This document shows positions 44,650-55,238 of a DNA stretch of 55,238 nucleotides, piece after piece. Origin of the DNA: Fomitopsis serialis (taxonomy: Eukaryota; Basidiomycota; Agaricomycetes; Polyporales; Fomitopsidaceae). The stretch is from positions 1 through 55,238 of the forward strand of contig NW_025955223.1 in the NCBI RefSeq assembly GCF_022376445.1. The letters run 5' to 3'. Under the pieces are notes generated by a model. That model was not told the origin of the DNA and ran no database searches. It saw only the letters and a list, made by a program, of their open reading frames with translations. Within the stretch, counting starts at the first letter, position 1. Every line of letters starts with the position of its first letter. The position numbers were made by a program, and so were the translations under genes.

Positions 44650-46183
44650 ATGTCAGACTTCTGGGCCCCACCTCCCCCGCCGAAGACGAGGCTTGGGCGG
44701 CACCGCCAGCTGGCGCGCCTCGCGGGCGTTCACGTCTCGCCCATCTGCCTCGGGGCGATGAGCATCGGGGATAAGTGGACGCAGATGGGCGCGATGGACA
44801 AGGACCAGAGCTTCCGGCTGCTCGACGCGTTTTACGATGCGGGCGGAAATTTCATCGACACCGCGAACATGTACCAGGATGGGAGCTCAGAAGAGTTCTT
44901 GGGTGAGTGGATGCAGGAACGCGGATTGCGGGATCAGTTGATCATCGCGACAAAGGTCGGCAGAATTCATTCGTAGCGCTCTTGACGAGGGGCGGGATCT
45001 GAGCAAATGCATTTCAGTACACGAACAACTACAAGCGCAGCGAGAACTACCGGCAGAAAACAACGTTCACTGGAAACAACATGAAGTCCCTGTACCTGTC
45101 AGTCGAGAACTCCTTGAAGAAACTGCGGACGGACTACATCGACATCCTCTACGTCCACTGGGTAAGTCGTGCACCCAGAATAGTAGGCCTTCGCTGACCC
45201 TCCTTGAAAAGTGGGACTGGACGTGTGGCATCGAAGAAGTAATGAACGGCTTGCACTATCTCGTTCAACAGAGGAAGGTACTCTACCTGGTAAGTGTCCA
45301 AAAACCCTTCGGTAGTAGCCTGCGGAAGTGCTGAATCTTCCGCAGGGAGTATCCGACACGCCGGCTTGGGTCGTGTCAGAAGCAAACATGTACGCTCGGC
45401 TCACAGGAAAGGCGCCGTTCGTGATCTACCAGGGCTCGTGGAGCGCCCTCGACCGAGACATAGAGCGCGAGATTATCCCGATGTGTCGAGTACAAGGTGA
45501 GTACGCCCCCGCCGTATGGGACACTTAGCGCTCACGCGTGCGTGTGCAGGCATGGCCATCGCGCCTTGGAATGTCTTGGGGGCTGGCAGGATCCGCACCG
45601 ACGAGGAGGAAGAGCGTCGTCGTCAGAGCGGAGAACGAGGTGAGCGCATAATAAGACTGGTGCACGTCGATTGGCCACAAAGTGACCTGGTTGCAGGCCG
45701 GACCATCCTGGACGGCCAATGGGAGCGCACGGCAGAGCAAAAGAAGGTATGCCAAGCACTGGAGAAGGTCGCAGGCGAGGTCGGCGTAAAGAGTATCACG
45801 GCCGGTGCGTACTCTTGAACGACATCACGACGACGGACTGACTAGCTATCGAGCAGTGGCGATCGCATACGTGATGCAGAAGACGCCTTTCGTGTTTCCC
45901 ATTATCGGGGGCCGTAAGGTCGAGCAGCTGATGGACAACCTGAAGGCCCTGGAGATCTCGCTAAGTCCCGAACATATCGCATTAATAGACAGCGCGCAGC
46001 CGTTCGTACCAGGGTTTCCTTACGACATCATTGTGAGTGAACGTTCGGGATTATGCGGTGATGCTGAGGCTTGAAGCTGATACGTAATGGTTGCAGGGCG
46101 ACGGGACTGCGTACTCGGATCCGTTCAAATGTGGCGGCCACTTCGATAAGTGGCCTGTGCAGCAGGCTCTCCGCCCCCGGTGA
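44650..46183 (+). CDS. aldo/keto reductase AKR2
   Basis: It has the same exon plan as AKR1. It starts [20 protein letters not shown]; catalytic residues lie in [14 protein letters not shown] (Asp, Tyr), LIIATK (Lys) and YIDILYVHW (His). Further blocks are [97 protein letters not shown] and VAIAYVMQKTPFVFPIIGGR. The C-terminus reads GGHFDKWPVQQALRPR with TGA at 46181-46183. All introns are short GT-AG types at the positions seen in AKR1, AKR3 and AKR4. No disruption is seen. Expected to be a cytosolic NADPH-dependent reductase of unknown substrate. Confidence 0.92.
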
Positions 46184-48250
46184 ACCATGGCAAGGTGGTG
46201 AGAAACATCCGCATTGCTGTTTCTCTATGCTGTCCGGACATATATCAGTATTGTTTACTTCTCTACTGACCGGGTGACTCGAGCTAGTGCACTGTACCTA
46301 ATGTGTCTCCAGCTGCATATGAATTCCGCACTGGGTGCAATGTCAATGTCAGCGTCGCTGACGACTGCATCGCTGGCGCCTGCATCCGCAAGGACGTACT
46401 GCATATGTACCCCACAGGGATGGCGGAGAACGGGCTTTCTTAACGTGCCAATGCCGCGTACCCCATGCATTGGGCTGGCCTTGGATGTCCCGTTCAACGG
46501 CTGCAGCCAAGCTGCAACTCAAGTGAGCACTGCCATCCAGCGTCACGGTGACATATTCCGGCAATACGGCGACAATAAATTAGAGTTCGTTCGCGCATAG
46601 GGTTTCAGCTATTGGTTTGACCTTCGACACCCGTGCACCACTTAGACTCCTGTGTCGGTGATACTGACCTCGCCGTGACAGCTTCATACAAAACTGGTAG
46701 ACCCAAGGGGAAGCGGGCCCGACTGATTGTTCAGCAGATTTAATTGTCACCTAGACCCAGTGTTGCAGTAAGATATAATGATTACTCACCGGTCACTGGT
46801 CACTGCTCGTCTCGTCCAGCGCATATATGCGCCACCAGCAACATCGACCTCTCTCCACGACCACGACTGCGATCAGGCCAAATGCATAAAGCGTCTCATC
46901 TGAACAATGTACGTCTGAACATGCTGAACACTTGAATGGGCCGAGTCGGGCCTTCCTTGGGCAACGGTTTACGCGTTTACGGGGGGTCGACGCATAGATC
47001 GAAAGGGTGGAATCAGTATCATCTTAGGCTCAAAGAAGGCGCACCTGGCCCATGTCCTTTGCTACGTCCATCGTCGACGGTTCAGGCGTCTCGGCGTTCA
47101 CGATGGCGTAAACTAAAGCTGCCTTCACGACTGTGGCCTGGTTCAGGAAGTGGAACAGATGATAACGGGCAATCCCCTGCAATCCCTCTTCCTCTACTTA
47201 TTACATAAGCGGAAACGCGGTGCCGTAGTGGTGCCGTCGACATTTCGGCTTCGTGATTGGCTCCCGGCTCCGCAGGGCCACCGCGTACACTCTGACCACG
47301 TGACCGCGCAACGGTGGCTGGGCGCGTCGGTGCGACTCGGATCGGAGGAGCCGCCTCCTCATCTTCCGCTTCAAAATCTTGTCAAAATCTACAAGAACTT
47401 ATGTACCTTCTGAACACCTTGTCGTGAACCGTGAACCGCATCCCGTGCGGCGCACAGGTGTTTGCTTGTGTGTGCGACACAGACCCCACACATGCGCCGT
47501 GTGGAGGGTCTTGGTATGAGAGCCCATGTTTGCCTGGACTAACATTCTGTCAGCCACATCCGCTACTTCGGTGTCTCCGAATGGCGAGGACGAACAAATC
47601 GATCGTCGGACGTTGCGACCTCGTTGATATACTGCTACTCACAGTATATACTGGACGGCCCGGGATGGGGCTGGGTCAGTTCACAACTTGAAACCATTGG
47701 CACCAGCCTGTTCATACCATATCAATGTCAGTGTGAAACGACACGCTGCAGATATGCCTGGTACGCTATACCTCCGGCGTTCTCTATAAAATCAGGCTAA
47801 TGGAAGCTCTGTGATTGACCACAAAAAAGTATGGGGCCTACGTACTCAGGCGGGTGTACTCTCATCCAGGTGCCATGAAGAACCCAAGTGATCGACCGGC
47901 TCGACAATGAGACTCCGAGTTGCTAGTCGTTCCAGGCTATTAACCTCCTAGGGGGTTGGTTTCCGCCGGTGCCCAGCTGCTTACCGATGCAGTCCACTCA
48001 AGAATCCGTGGAACAGGCGTCCCAGAGCACCATGTAAGCTCCCAATTGAGATGACGAAGACACTTTCGGTTCGAGACGCCTCAATGATACACTCGGACGG
48101 CTCTTCACAATGACGTCCCCATTCCTTGCTGACGCGATGCAAGCCCACTGGCATCCCGAAATAAAAGGGCTGCTCGCGTCGATGAAAGTCATTCACCTCA
48201 CCTTCCACCTCTCCGTAACAGCATTCCTACACTAACTCAATACAGCCAAG
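46184..48250. other. AKR2-AKR3 spacer
   Basis: About 2 kb without a recognisable gene or repeat. Frames at 46255-46600, 46936-47208 and 47150-47413 show no domain. An AATAAAAG element lies at about 48159-48166, roughly 90 nt before AKR3. Confidence 0.45.
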
Positions 48251-49801
48251 ATGTCTACCTTCGTCGTCATGCCTCCGCCGCCCAAGACACGCCTGGGCCG
48301 GCACCGCCAGCTCGCCCCGCTCGCGGGGATGTACGTCTCGCCGCTCTGCCTGGGGGCGATGAACATCGGCGACAAGTGGGACAAGATCGGGTTCGGCGCC
48401 ATGGACAAGGAGAGCAGCTTCAAGCTACTCGACGCGTTCTACGACGCGGGCGGGAACTTCATCGACACCGCGAACAACTACCAGGACGAGACGTCCGAGC
48501 AGTTCATCGGCGAGTGGATGGAGCAACGAGGGAATCGCGACCAGATGGTCATTGCGACCAAGGTGTGTGATGTCTCCCGACGGGGTGGCGCGGGACGAGG
48601 CATTGACGGCGTTTGTTTTCAGTACTCTTCCAACTACAAGCGTGGCACGGACATCCCCCAGCAGACGCACTACGTGGGGAACAACATGAAGTCTCTCCAC
48701 ATGTCTGTCGCAGCGTCGCTCAAGAAGCTCCGCACTGACTACATCGATATTCTCTACGTCCACTGGGTGAGTATCCTGTACTTTGCCTTGCGAAGCGTCA
48801 TTCTGACACATCACCGCGTAGTGGGACTGGGCCTGCGGCGTCGAAGAGGTAATGAACGGCCTCCACAACCTCGTAGCCCAAGGCAAGGTGCTCTACCTGG
48901 TACGCCACGACCTTACACGGAGGAAAACCTAGTAACCTTAACCTCTGTCTAGGGCATCTCCGACACGCCTGCGTGGATCGTGTCCAAGGCGAATATGTAC
49001 GCGCGGATGGCGAACAAGACGCCGTTCGTGATCTACCAGGGCGCGTGGAGCATCCTCGAGCGCGACTTCGAGCGGGAGATCATCCACATGGCGCGCGAGG
49101 AAGGTGAGAGGTCTCCGTGGACCACTCATGATGAGCACGATGGTCTGACGATGGCCACGGTAATGTTCAGGCATGGCGCTCGCTCCCTGGAACGTGCTCG
49201 CTGGAGGGAAGATCCGGACAGACGCCGAAGAGGAACGTCGCCGCCAGACAGGCGAGAAAGGTGCTGCATGGAGTACGTGTCTGCCAGATGGGCTCACGCT
49301 ACTTGCAGGTCGCATGTGGTTCGGACCGGACTGGGAGCGCACTGAAGGCGAGCGCAAGGTCTGCCTCGCGCTCGAGAAGGTCGCTGGGGAAGTCGGGGCG
49401 AAGAGCATCACAGCTGGTGAGTCTCCGTCTCCCGCGTACCCGCCGATCTGTACGCTGACGGGCTTGTGCAGTGGCGCTCGCATACGTGCTGCAGAAGACG
49501 CCGAACGTGTTTCCGCTCGTCGGCGGGCGCAAGGTCGAGCACCTGCTGGACAACATCTCCGCGCTTGAGATCGCGCTCAGCGAGGAGCAGGTCAAGTACC
49601 TCGAGGACGTCCTGCCGTTCGTCCGCGGGTTCCCGCACGAGATGATCGTGAGTCTCGCCCAGTTGGTGATGGTGTTGATGGCATGGTCGCTGACCCACGG
49701 CTCTCCAGGGCGACGGGACTGGGTTCGGATTCCTGCATGCGATGGGTGGTCCCCTCGAGCGCTGGCCGCGCCGCCAGGCCCTCCGTCCGACCTCCGACTA
49801 G
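48251..49801 (+). CDS. aldo/keto reductase AKR3
   Basis: Third tandem member: [59 protein letters not shown] (Asp, Tyr), MVIATK (Lys), YIDILYVHW (His), [20 protein letters not shown]. It continues [79 protein letters not shown] and [20 protein letters not shown], with TAG at 49799-49801. Its C-terminus ([18 protein letters not shown]) differs from the GHFDKWP form of AKR1 and AKR2. Exon 1 is more GC-rich at third positions than in AKR1. The full tetrad and all exons are intact. Confidence 0.92.
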
Positions 49802-50595
49802 AGAAATGCGCTGGATGGCTTACATTCCTGTGCTGGAGTGAATGTTCGATGCGTTGTACATGCTGATGGGCCGCGATCCGAAATGATGAATGCCTATAAT
49901 GATTCGAAGCCGCTCATTGTGCCGATTGAGCACAAACTACCCTCTGTACCCCACTCCATCTCCTCTTGTTGATGATCGGCATATACCGACATTGATTTTG
50001 GCTGAATTCCCTCATGCTCAGGATGTTTCTCGAAGGCATTCGCGTTCGAGCGGACTCGTGGTCGTCGGCAGTGGTGACACGCGTCGACACGAAGCAAATA
50101 CGCGACCCTATATGCAAATTACGATCAAGCTGTATACTTATGTTCACGATGTCGCGAATGCTCGGCCATCAAAGTGGTTGATCGTTGCTCGCTCTCGCTC
50201 TCGGACGTACCGTGTTCTCCTGCTCTGGACGAGGCCAGGATATTCTCATACCATCCCCGGCTGCCAACCTTCCGAGGGGACTGCTGACCTCGGTCTCCGA
50301 ATCCTGAGATCGTGATTACACGGTTTCTCACCAACCTTCGTGTTGGATCACTGCTAGACTCCCATGGCTATTCCCGTGTAATTGGCGGCACTTCGAAGTC
50401 GTGACGCCTCGTGCATTCGTCATTGACCGGACCCCGACCTCGCCGCAGCACATCTAGTCTCGGCATAGCGTCTTCACAAGCGCAGATCAGTAAGCTTCGA
50501 GACGAAAATACAAATTTTGATAGCGGGACCACACTACGGAGGAAGCTGCACACAAGCACCACATGCCGATCACACATCGGACCATGACAGGCTCG
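49802..50595. other. AKR3-AKR4 convergent spacer
   Basis: Two AKR genes converge here. I see no coding, repeat or relic signal. Confidence 0.5.
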
Positions 50596-52179
50596 TCAAG
50601 CATGGCCATTACCGTTCGCCGTTTTGGTGCCGCTCGGCCGGAGAGCTTGCTGGACGGGCCATCTCTCAAAGTGGCCTGCTGAACTCTGAAGCGGGATGTA
50701 GACAGAGCCATCGCCCTGGACGGAACGAGTCAGCCACTTCTCCACACATGGGGCGAGCCCAGTGGGTGGTCATCACTTACACACATGATAGCAGGAAACC
50801 CGGGGTCAAACGGCGCAACGCTCTCGATGTGTGCGATCTGCTCGGGGCTCAGAGCGAGCTCGAGCGCCTCGACGTTATCCTTGAGCTGCTCGATCTTGCG
50901 GCCACCGATGATAGGGAAGACATATGGCGTTTTCTGCATCACGTATGCGATAGCGACTGACGCCAGACAGTGTATTAGCATGGTCCGGCGCGAAAGCGAG
51001 CACCACAGGCACACTCACCGGCTCGGATGTTCGACGCGCCGACCTCTGCTGCGACCTTCTCGAGCGCCTGGCACACCTTCCGCTGCGCCGGCGAACGCTT
51101 CCAGTCGTCGCTGTGCATGTCTTTACGGCCTGCGGGAAAGATTTCAATGGCATCGTCTTCAGCTGATCAAGCCACTCACCCCCCTCGCCAGACCGGCTAC
51201 GCTGCTCTTCCTCCTGGTCCGTTCGTACCTTGCCGGACGCGAGGACACCCCAAGGGGCAATGGCCATCCCTGCGAACATGACAGAATACTCTCAGGACGG
51301 ATACCCGGAAAGAAGCTCTGTTGCATACCCTCGGCGCGGGCCATGGGTATGATGTCACGCTCGAAATCCCGCTGCATGACGTTCCAGAGACCCTGGTATA
51401 TGCAAAACGGCGTTTTCCCCATGCACCGCGCGTACGTGTTCGCCTTCGCTACGATCCATGCTGGGGTGTCAGAGATGCCCTGAAACTGATGAGCTATGGC
51501 TTCGGAGATGAAGAATAGAACCGGACGCACGAGGTACAGCACTTTGCCAGCGGCGACAAGGTTGTGCAGGCCGTTCATGATCTCCTCAATGCCGCAAGTC
51601 CAGTCCCACTATTCCGCGTTTCATGAGTGAGCCCGAACACTTCTTGTGCGGACATGACGCTCACGAAGTGCACGTAAAGAATGTCGATGTGATCGGTACG
51701 AAGCTTCTTGAGGGACGCTTCCACGGAGTTGTGCAGGGACTTCATGTTGTTCCCGGCGTAATGGGTCATCTGCCCTACCTTCTGGCCACGCTTGTAATTG
51801 CTCGTGTACTGGAGAACACGTCAGCTAGCGTGTAATTGAGGACAACATCGAGAACCACCTTCGTTGCAACCACTATCTGTTCCCGGATGCCCCTCGCCTC
51901 CATCCATTCACCCACGAACATCTCGGACTCCTCGTCGTGGTAGTTGTTCGACGTGTCGATGAAGTTTCCGCCAGCTGCATAGAACCCATCAAGCAGCTTG
52001 AAGGTCTCCTCCTTAGTTATGGTGCCAGTGACTGGGCCCCAGGCAGTGCCGAGGCTCATCGTCCCAAGGCAGATTGGAGAGACGTGCACGCCGGCGAGGG
52101 GTGCAAGGGGCCGGTGCCGTCCCAGGGCAGTGGCTGGCGGCGGCGGCGGAGCCCACCATAGCTGGTACGCGTTAGACAT
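50596..52179 (-). CDS. aldo/keto reductase AKR4 (inverted copy)
   Basis: Fourth member, on the opposite strand. It starts at 52179 with MSNAYQLWWAPPPPPATALG and reads RHRPLAPLAGVHVSPICLGT, GGNFIDTSNNYHDEESEMF (Asp, Tyr), IVVATK (Lys), YTSNYKRGQKVGQM, HIDILYVHF (His), [20 protein letters not shown]. Then come [99 protein letters not shown] and GHFERWPVQQALRPSGTKTA, with TGA at 50596-50598. Intron positions agree with AKR1-3. It is more diverged than the other three and carries a longer C-terminal extension (SGTKTANGNGHA). The tetrad is complete. A TATA-like ATTTAAAA lies about 75 nt upstream on the minus strand. Confidence 0.9.
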
Positions 52180-55116
52180 GACGAAGGGCAGAGTGCAGGA
52201 GGCGAGACCACAGGAGTCGCGGGATGGATCGACGTGGCTCGTCCAAGCTGAAGGTTTTAAATGTAGTCATGGTCGGTTGCTGTGGTCAACATGCGAGCAT
52301 CTAGATCAGTTCAGGGTCCCAATTCAGACGGAAGATACCAAGACCCCGGCCGCCATCACGCGCCCCAAACGCGCCCACCCCAGGTCCCTCCGAGTCGGCG
52401 GTCCATACAGTCGCGTTAGGTACTTACGTTTGCCTACCCAGTCGGGTTAGCATTGCATGTGTCAAGCCCCAGGCGCGCGCACTGTGCCGATACGACTGGA
52501 AGATGATGTCGCGCTGCACACTCTTGGAGAGCAGAATTGTCATATTTCAAACGGCGTAGCCTTTCGAGCCGGAAAGACAAGATCCCCGCGAATCGAAGGA
52601 TAGGTAGCTCGGGATTGCGTTCAGAAGCGCACCACGTCGCAGCGCCGCGTCAGAAAATACGCGTTGGGCGCGCAAGATCTGCAAATTGAGCCAGTAATGG
52701 ACTAGATCCGGCTGTAATAGCCGTACTGCCCCCTTCGCGGGAAACGTGCCTCTTAGGCACGTTCAATTTTTTCAATCACCCAATATCGCTTCCGAGGCGT
52801 CGCGACGACTGAGCGACTGCCCACTGACACGAAACCTGATTAATGGCTACAGCAAGTGCTACGAGCAAGCGATTGGACTCACAGCGAGGTAGGAATCAGT
52901 GACCGGCGTAGCATTTTGAATGCGGTCATAGCTCGGACATCCCGGCGTAAGTGTTCTTTCTTACCTGTCTGTGTTTTTGGTTCCGAACAGGCATCGAGGG
53001 CGAGGACAAAAGCACCCCTTTCGTCCCTCCGTAGGTGTCAGTGGGTCCATTCGTTTCGTGAGGAGTCACGTGAGTGCTTCTCCAGCTACTGGTACTATGA
53101 TATTACTTAGTGACTATACGATGCCAGCCGGCCGGCCTCCCTCCTTCTAATGTTCACTAGATTGCCATATCACTGGTACGCCATCGGGCTCGTGCTCATG
53201 CATGGGTGAGCTTTCATACATGAATGGAATGGTAGCTTCTGTGGTGCGTGCCAGGGCCTCTATCATTACGGAAATCGATAGCCAACTAGACTAAGCTCAA
53301 CTTGGCACAATCTCAAAGGGCTCAATTGAAAAGCTGCGGATGACCTAGCTTTGTTGACGGGCTCGCATCGTACATAACACAGGAAGCGCAAGACAGCAGA
53401 CTCCTAAGTACTCGACAAGGTAATATGTCTATGCTTCCGAAGTCCACTCGTACTGACTCACACTATCACCGGACTTAGCTGTACGGTGGCTGGGCTTCTT
53501 GGCGATTTGACCACATACTCCGGACAGCGTCGGACAGCACAGTGTTCCTGATACCGAGTTGCCATCCAGCCTCTATGGCTCAGGATAAACAAGCCGCGCT
53601 TTCAAGAAGCTAGCCATGCATAGTATGGTACGGAGTCTACGGACTTCCCATCCACATATCCTCTAGACCACCATCCGTCATGTGCACAGCACATCCATGA
53701 CAGCTGAGTATCTCGAGCTCTCGTCGTCAGTTGTTGACTTACCAGTGCTCATGAGCACTTTGCAATGCCACAGTGACGCGGCCGCTGCCAGTGAAGTAAC
53801 AAGGAGGTTGGTTTCGGTTCACGGCTCTAATCCTGAGCCACCGCCAGGTTTGTTGTCCTTTGGAGGTCCGTTGACATGCAGTACAGCTTCCTGAAGATCT
53901 GCAATGTCATCCCTGAGCTTGCCCCTTGAAGCATCCAGAAGTGCCATCGAGGATAACCCCTGCAGGTACCCACCGATCGCCGAGCTTCAACACGCTGCCA
54001 GCCAACTTGAACGCGTATTCGCGCCTACGTACCACGCGTTTGCACTGGCATCCGACGTTCCGGTACTGGACAGACCCCGCACATTACGGCAGGTCGGCCG
54101 AGGGTCCAAATTCAGATCACACACCCTCATACGTACAGACGCTCCCTGGCGGCGAACCCGGCCTTCGACGTACTGGGACGAAACGGCTGCGCCAAAGTGT
54201 ACGGTAATCGTATTGGTATTCCATTAGTCAAGTGCAGCATCACAGCTAACTCGCCACATGGCCGCCGCATGTCAGGATAGGCTATGTAGTCGGACAACGA
54301 TACCCTATCATGCGGAGGAGTGCAGAGGCCGCCTCCTTGGACTCACGTAACTCTATCATCGCTAGCGTTGAAATAGTGTGATGAGCAACGACAGAAGCTC
54401 TACTGCGAAGGGAGTCCGTAATCGTCTTGGCAGGGTGTGCGAAGTTGTGGCCCAATTCTTAGAGTCTGGTGCGTTCCGCTCCTTGCTGTTATACTTACAC
54501 TCATCGGCATCAAGCTGTCGCGCCTAGGTGCGGACTCATGACGGACTTCGGTGTCACTGAAAGTGGCATCTGACTCGGCTGTTTGACCATGAACTGCTGC
54601 GACCGGAGACCCCGCCTGAGAGATACGTTTCGCCCGTATGCTTCCTCAGGCATCCTTGGCCCTGTTGACCCATCGTTCGCAGACTTACGCCCACAGAGTC
54701 AGTGCACCATGTCGGCAATGAATGGAGGCCGACGAAGGTCACTGGCAGTGAAGCCGAAGCCTTCGATCTGTTACTGGAGAACCACTGATCAAGGGATGCT
54801 CCGAGCTCATGCAGCATGAGCCACGTACGTAGACCAGAGGGCACGCTGCGCGGCGGTGGATGGGACTGGTTCCACTCCGTTACTATTTCTTCCATCCCAG
54901 CGGTCGGTAAAGCTGGGCTTCTAGCCGAGCCCGAGACCAGGTGCACCAAACACGCCTAGGGGGACCCGATCGCACTGTCGCCGGATGGACGTTCGAGCAC
55001 AGCGCAATACGATTGAATCGAGGAAATTATATGATACATTAATCTTCCAGCAATACATACCAAATCTGAAAAGACGAAGGCAGAAACAACAAAGCTAGAT
55101 GAACCAGGGGAAAGAG
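52180..55116. other. gene-poor right end
   Basis: Nearly 3 kb without a supported gene. Open frames (52856-53110, 53904-54227, 54554-54949) have no recognisable domain. It contains two small perfect hairpins at 52709-52763. Confidence 0.4.
52709..52763. other. pair of perfect short hairpins
   Basis: CGGCT-GTAAT-AGCCG (52709-52723) has a 5-bp stem and 5-nt loop. AACGTGCC-TCTTA-GGCACGTT (52743-52763) has an 8-bp stem and 5-nt loop and is followed by six T at 52767-52772. The arrangement looks like an RNA 3' end or a small structured RNA, but nothing else supports that. Confidence 0.3.
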
Positions 55117-55238
55117 CTAAGATCCGTCCACAGGCACGGGCACAATCTTCGGCGCGACAGGACCCCCGCTCGGGTGTATGTCCGGCATCGAACCGTTTGG
55201 TATTCGAGACGGGAGCGACTGATTTGAGTTTGATTGTG
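55117..55238 (-). CDS. possible 3' end of a gene leaving the window
   Basis: The minus strand is open from the window edge to TAG at 55117-55119 and reads SNSNQSLPSRIPNGSMPDI followed by HPSGGPVAPKIVPVPVDGS. The Ser/Asn/Pro-rich composition is typical of a protein's disordered end. There is no family evidence, and only about 40 codons are visible. Confidence 0.35.
   Translation of the reverse strand, partial: QSNSNQSLPSRIPNGSMPDIHPSGGPVAPKIVPVPVDGS

Noticed and set aside
46184..48250. a further AKR relic between AKR2 and AKR3
   Set aside because: I looked for the GGNF(I/V)DT, KVLYL, NMYAR and RTDAE words and found none, so the gap is left unassigned.
52743..52772. bacterial-type intrinsic terminator
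   Set aside because: The hairpin plus T run fits the shape, but every gene here is eukaryotic with introns, so it is reported only as a structured element.
1..55238. tRNA, rRNA, CRISPR array, transposon terminal repeats or viral insertions
   Set aside because: No clover-leaf, repeat-spacer, transposase or reverse-transcriptase signature was seen on either strand by eye; a tRNAscan-SE or repeat-library search would be needed to exclude small or degraded ones.

Overview
This window is nuclear DNA from a filamentous basidiomycete, most likely an agaricomycete of the polypore type. Coding exons are GC-rich and are cut by many introns of about 50-60 nt with GT(R)AGT donors. The gene content is typical of that group: a DUF6534 membrane protein, several F-box proteins, an adenylate-forming (A-T-R) reductase and expanded aldo/keto reductases. 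There is no sign of bacterial, plasmid, rRNA, tRNA or CRISPR content. Gene models below were joined by hand from open frames, splice signals and family resemblance, so exon edges inside poorly conserved genes are approximate.

Layout. 0.3-2.4 kb: DUF6534 multipass membrane protein (+). 2.7-5.8 kb: tandem pair of secreted, glycine-rich-tailed proteins resembling the Ifi-6-16 family (-), duplicated with their promoters; the first copy has a one-base lesion at a splice donor. 6.2-8.2 kb: protein kinase with DFN instead of DFG and an apparent frameshift (-). 9.5-9.9 kb: ISD11/LYRM4 (+). 10.5-10.8 kb: aldo/keto reductase (AKR) relic (-). 11.1-12.6, 14.4-15.7 and 23.6-24.3 kb: three F-box proteins. 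16.7-18.5 kb: FMN-dependent alpha-hydroxy-acid dehydrogenase (+). 19.3-20.7 kb: DHH exopolyphosphatase (+). 21.0-21.2 kb: DUF6534 relic (+). 21.8-22.3 kb: ribosomal protein eS30 (-).

24.8-35.2 kb is a dense housekeeping block: EMC2 (-) and FOL1 (+) diverge from 146 bp, a DUF4743-Nudix gene (-) and SFM1 (+) diverge from 188 bp, and SFM1 converges on the autophagy kinase ATG1 (-).

35.7-52.2 kb is accessory. It holds one adenylation-thiolation-reductase enzyme followed by four full-length AKR paralogues that share the same exon plan (three +, the last -), with at least two AKR relics between them and a third 25 kb away. This is the best candidate for a little-described system: a possible small-molecule reduction cluster in which AKR copies are being gained and lost. 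52.2-55.2 kb shows no confident gene except a possible gene 3' end leaving the right edge on the minus strand.
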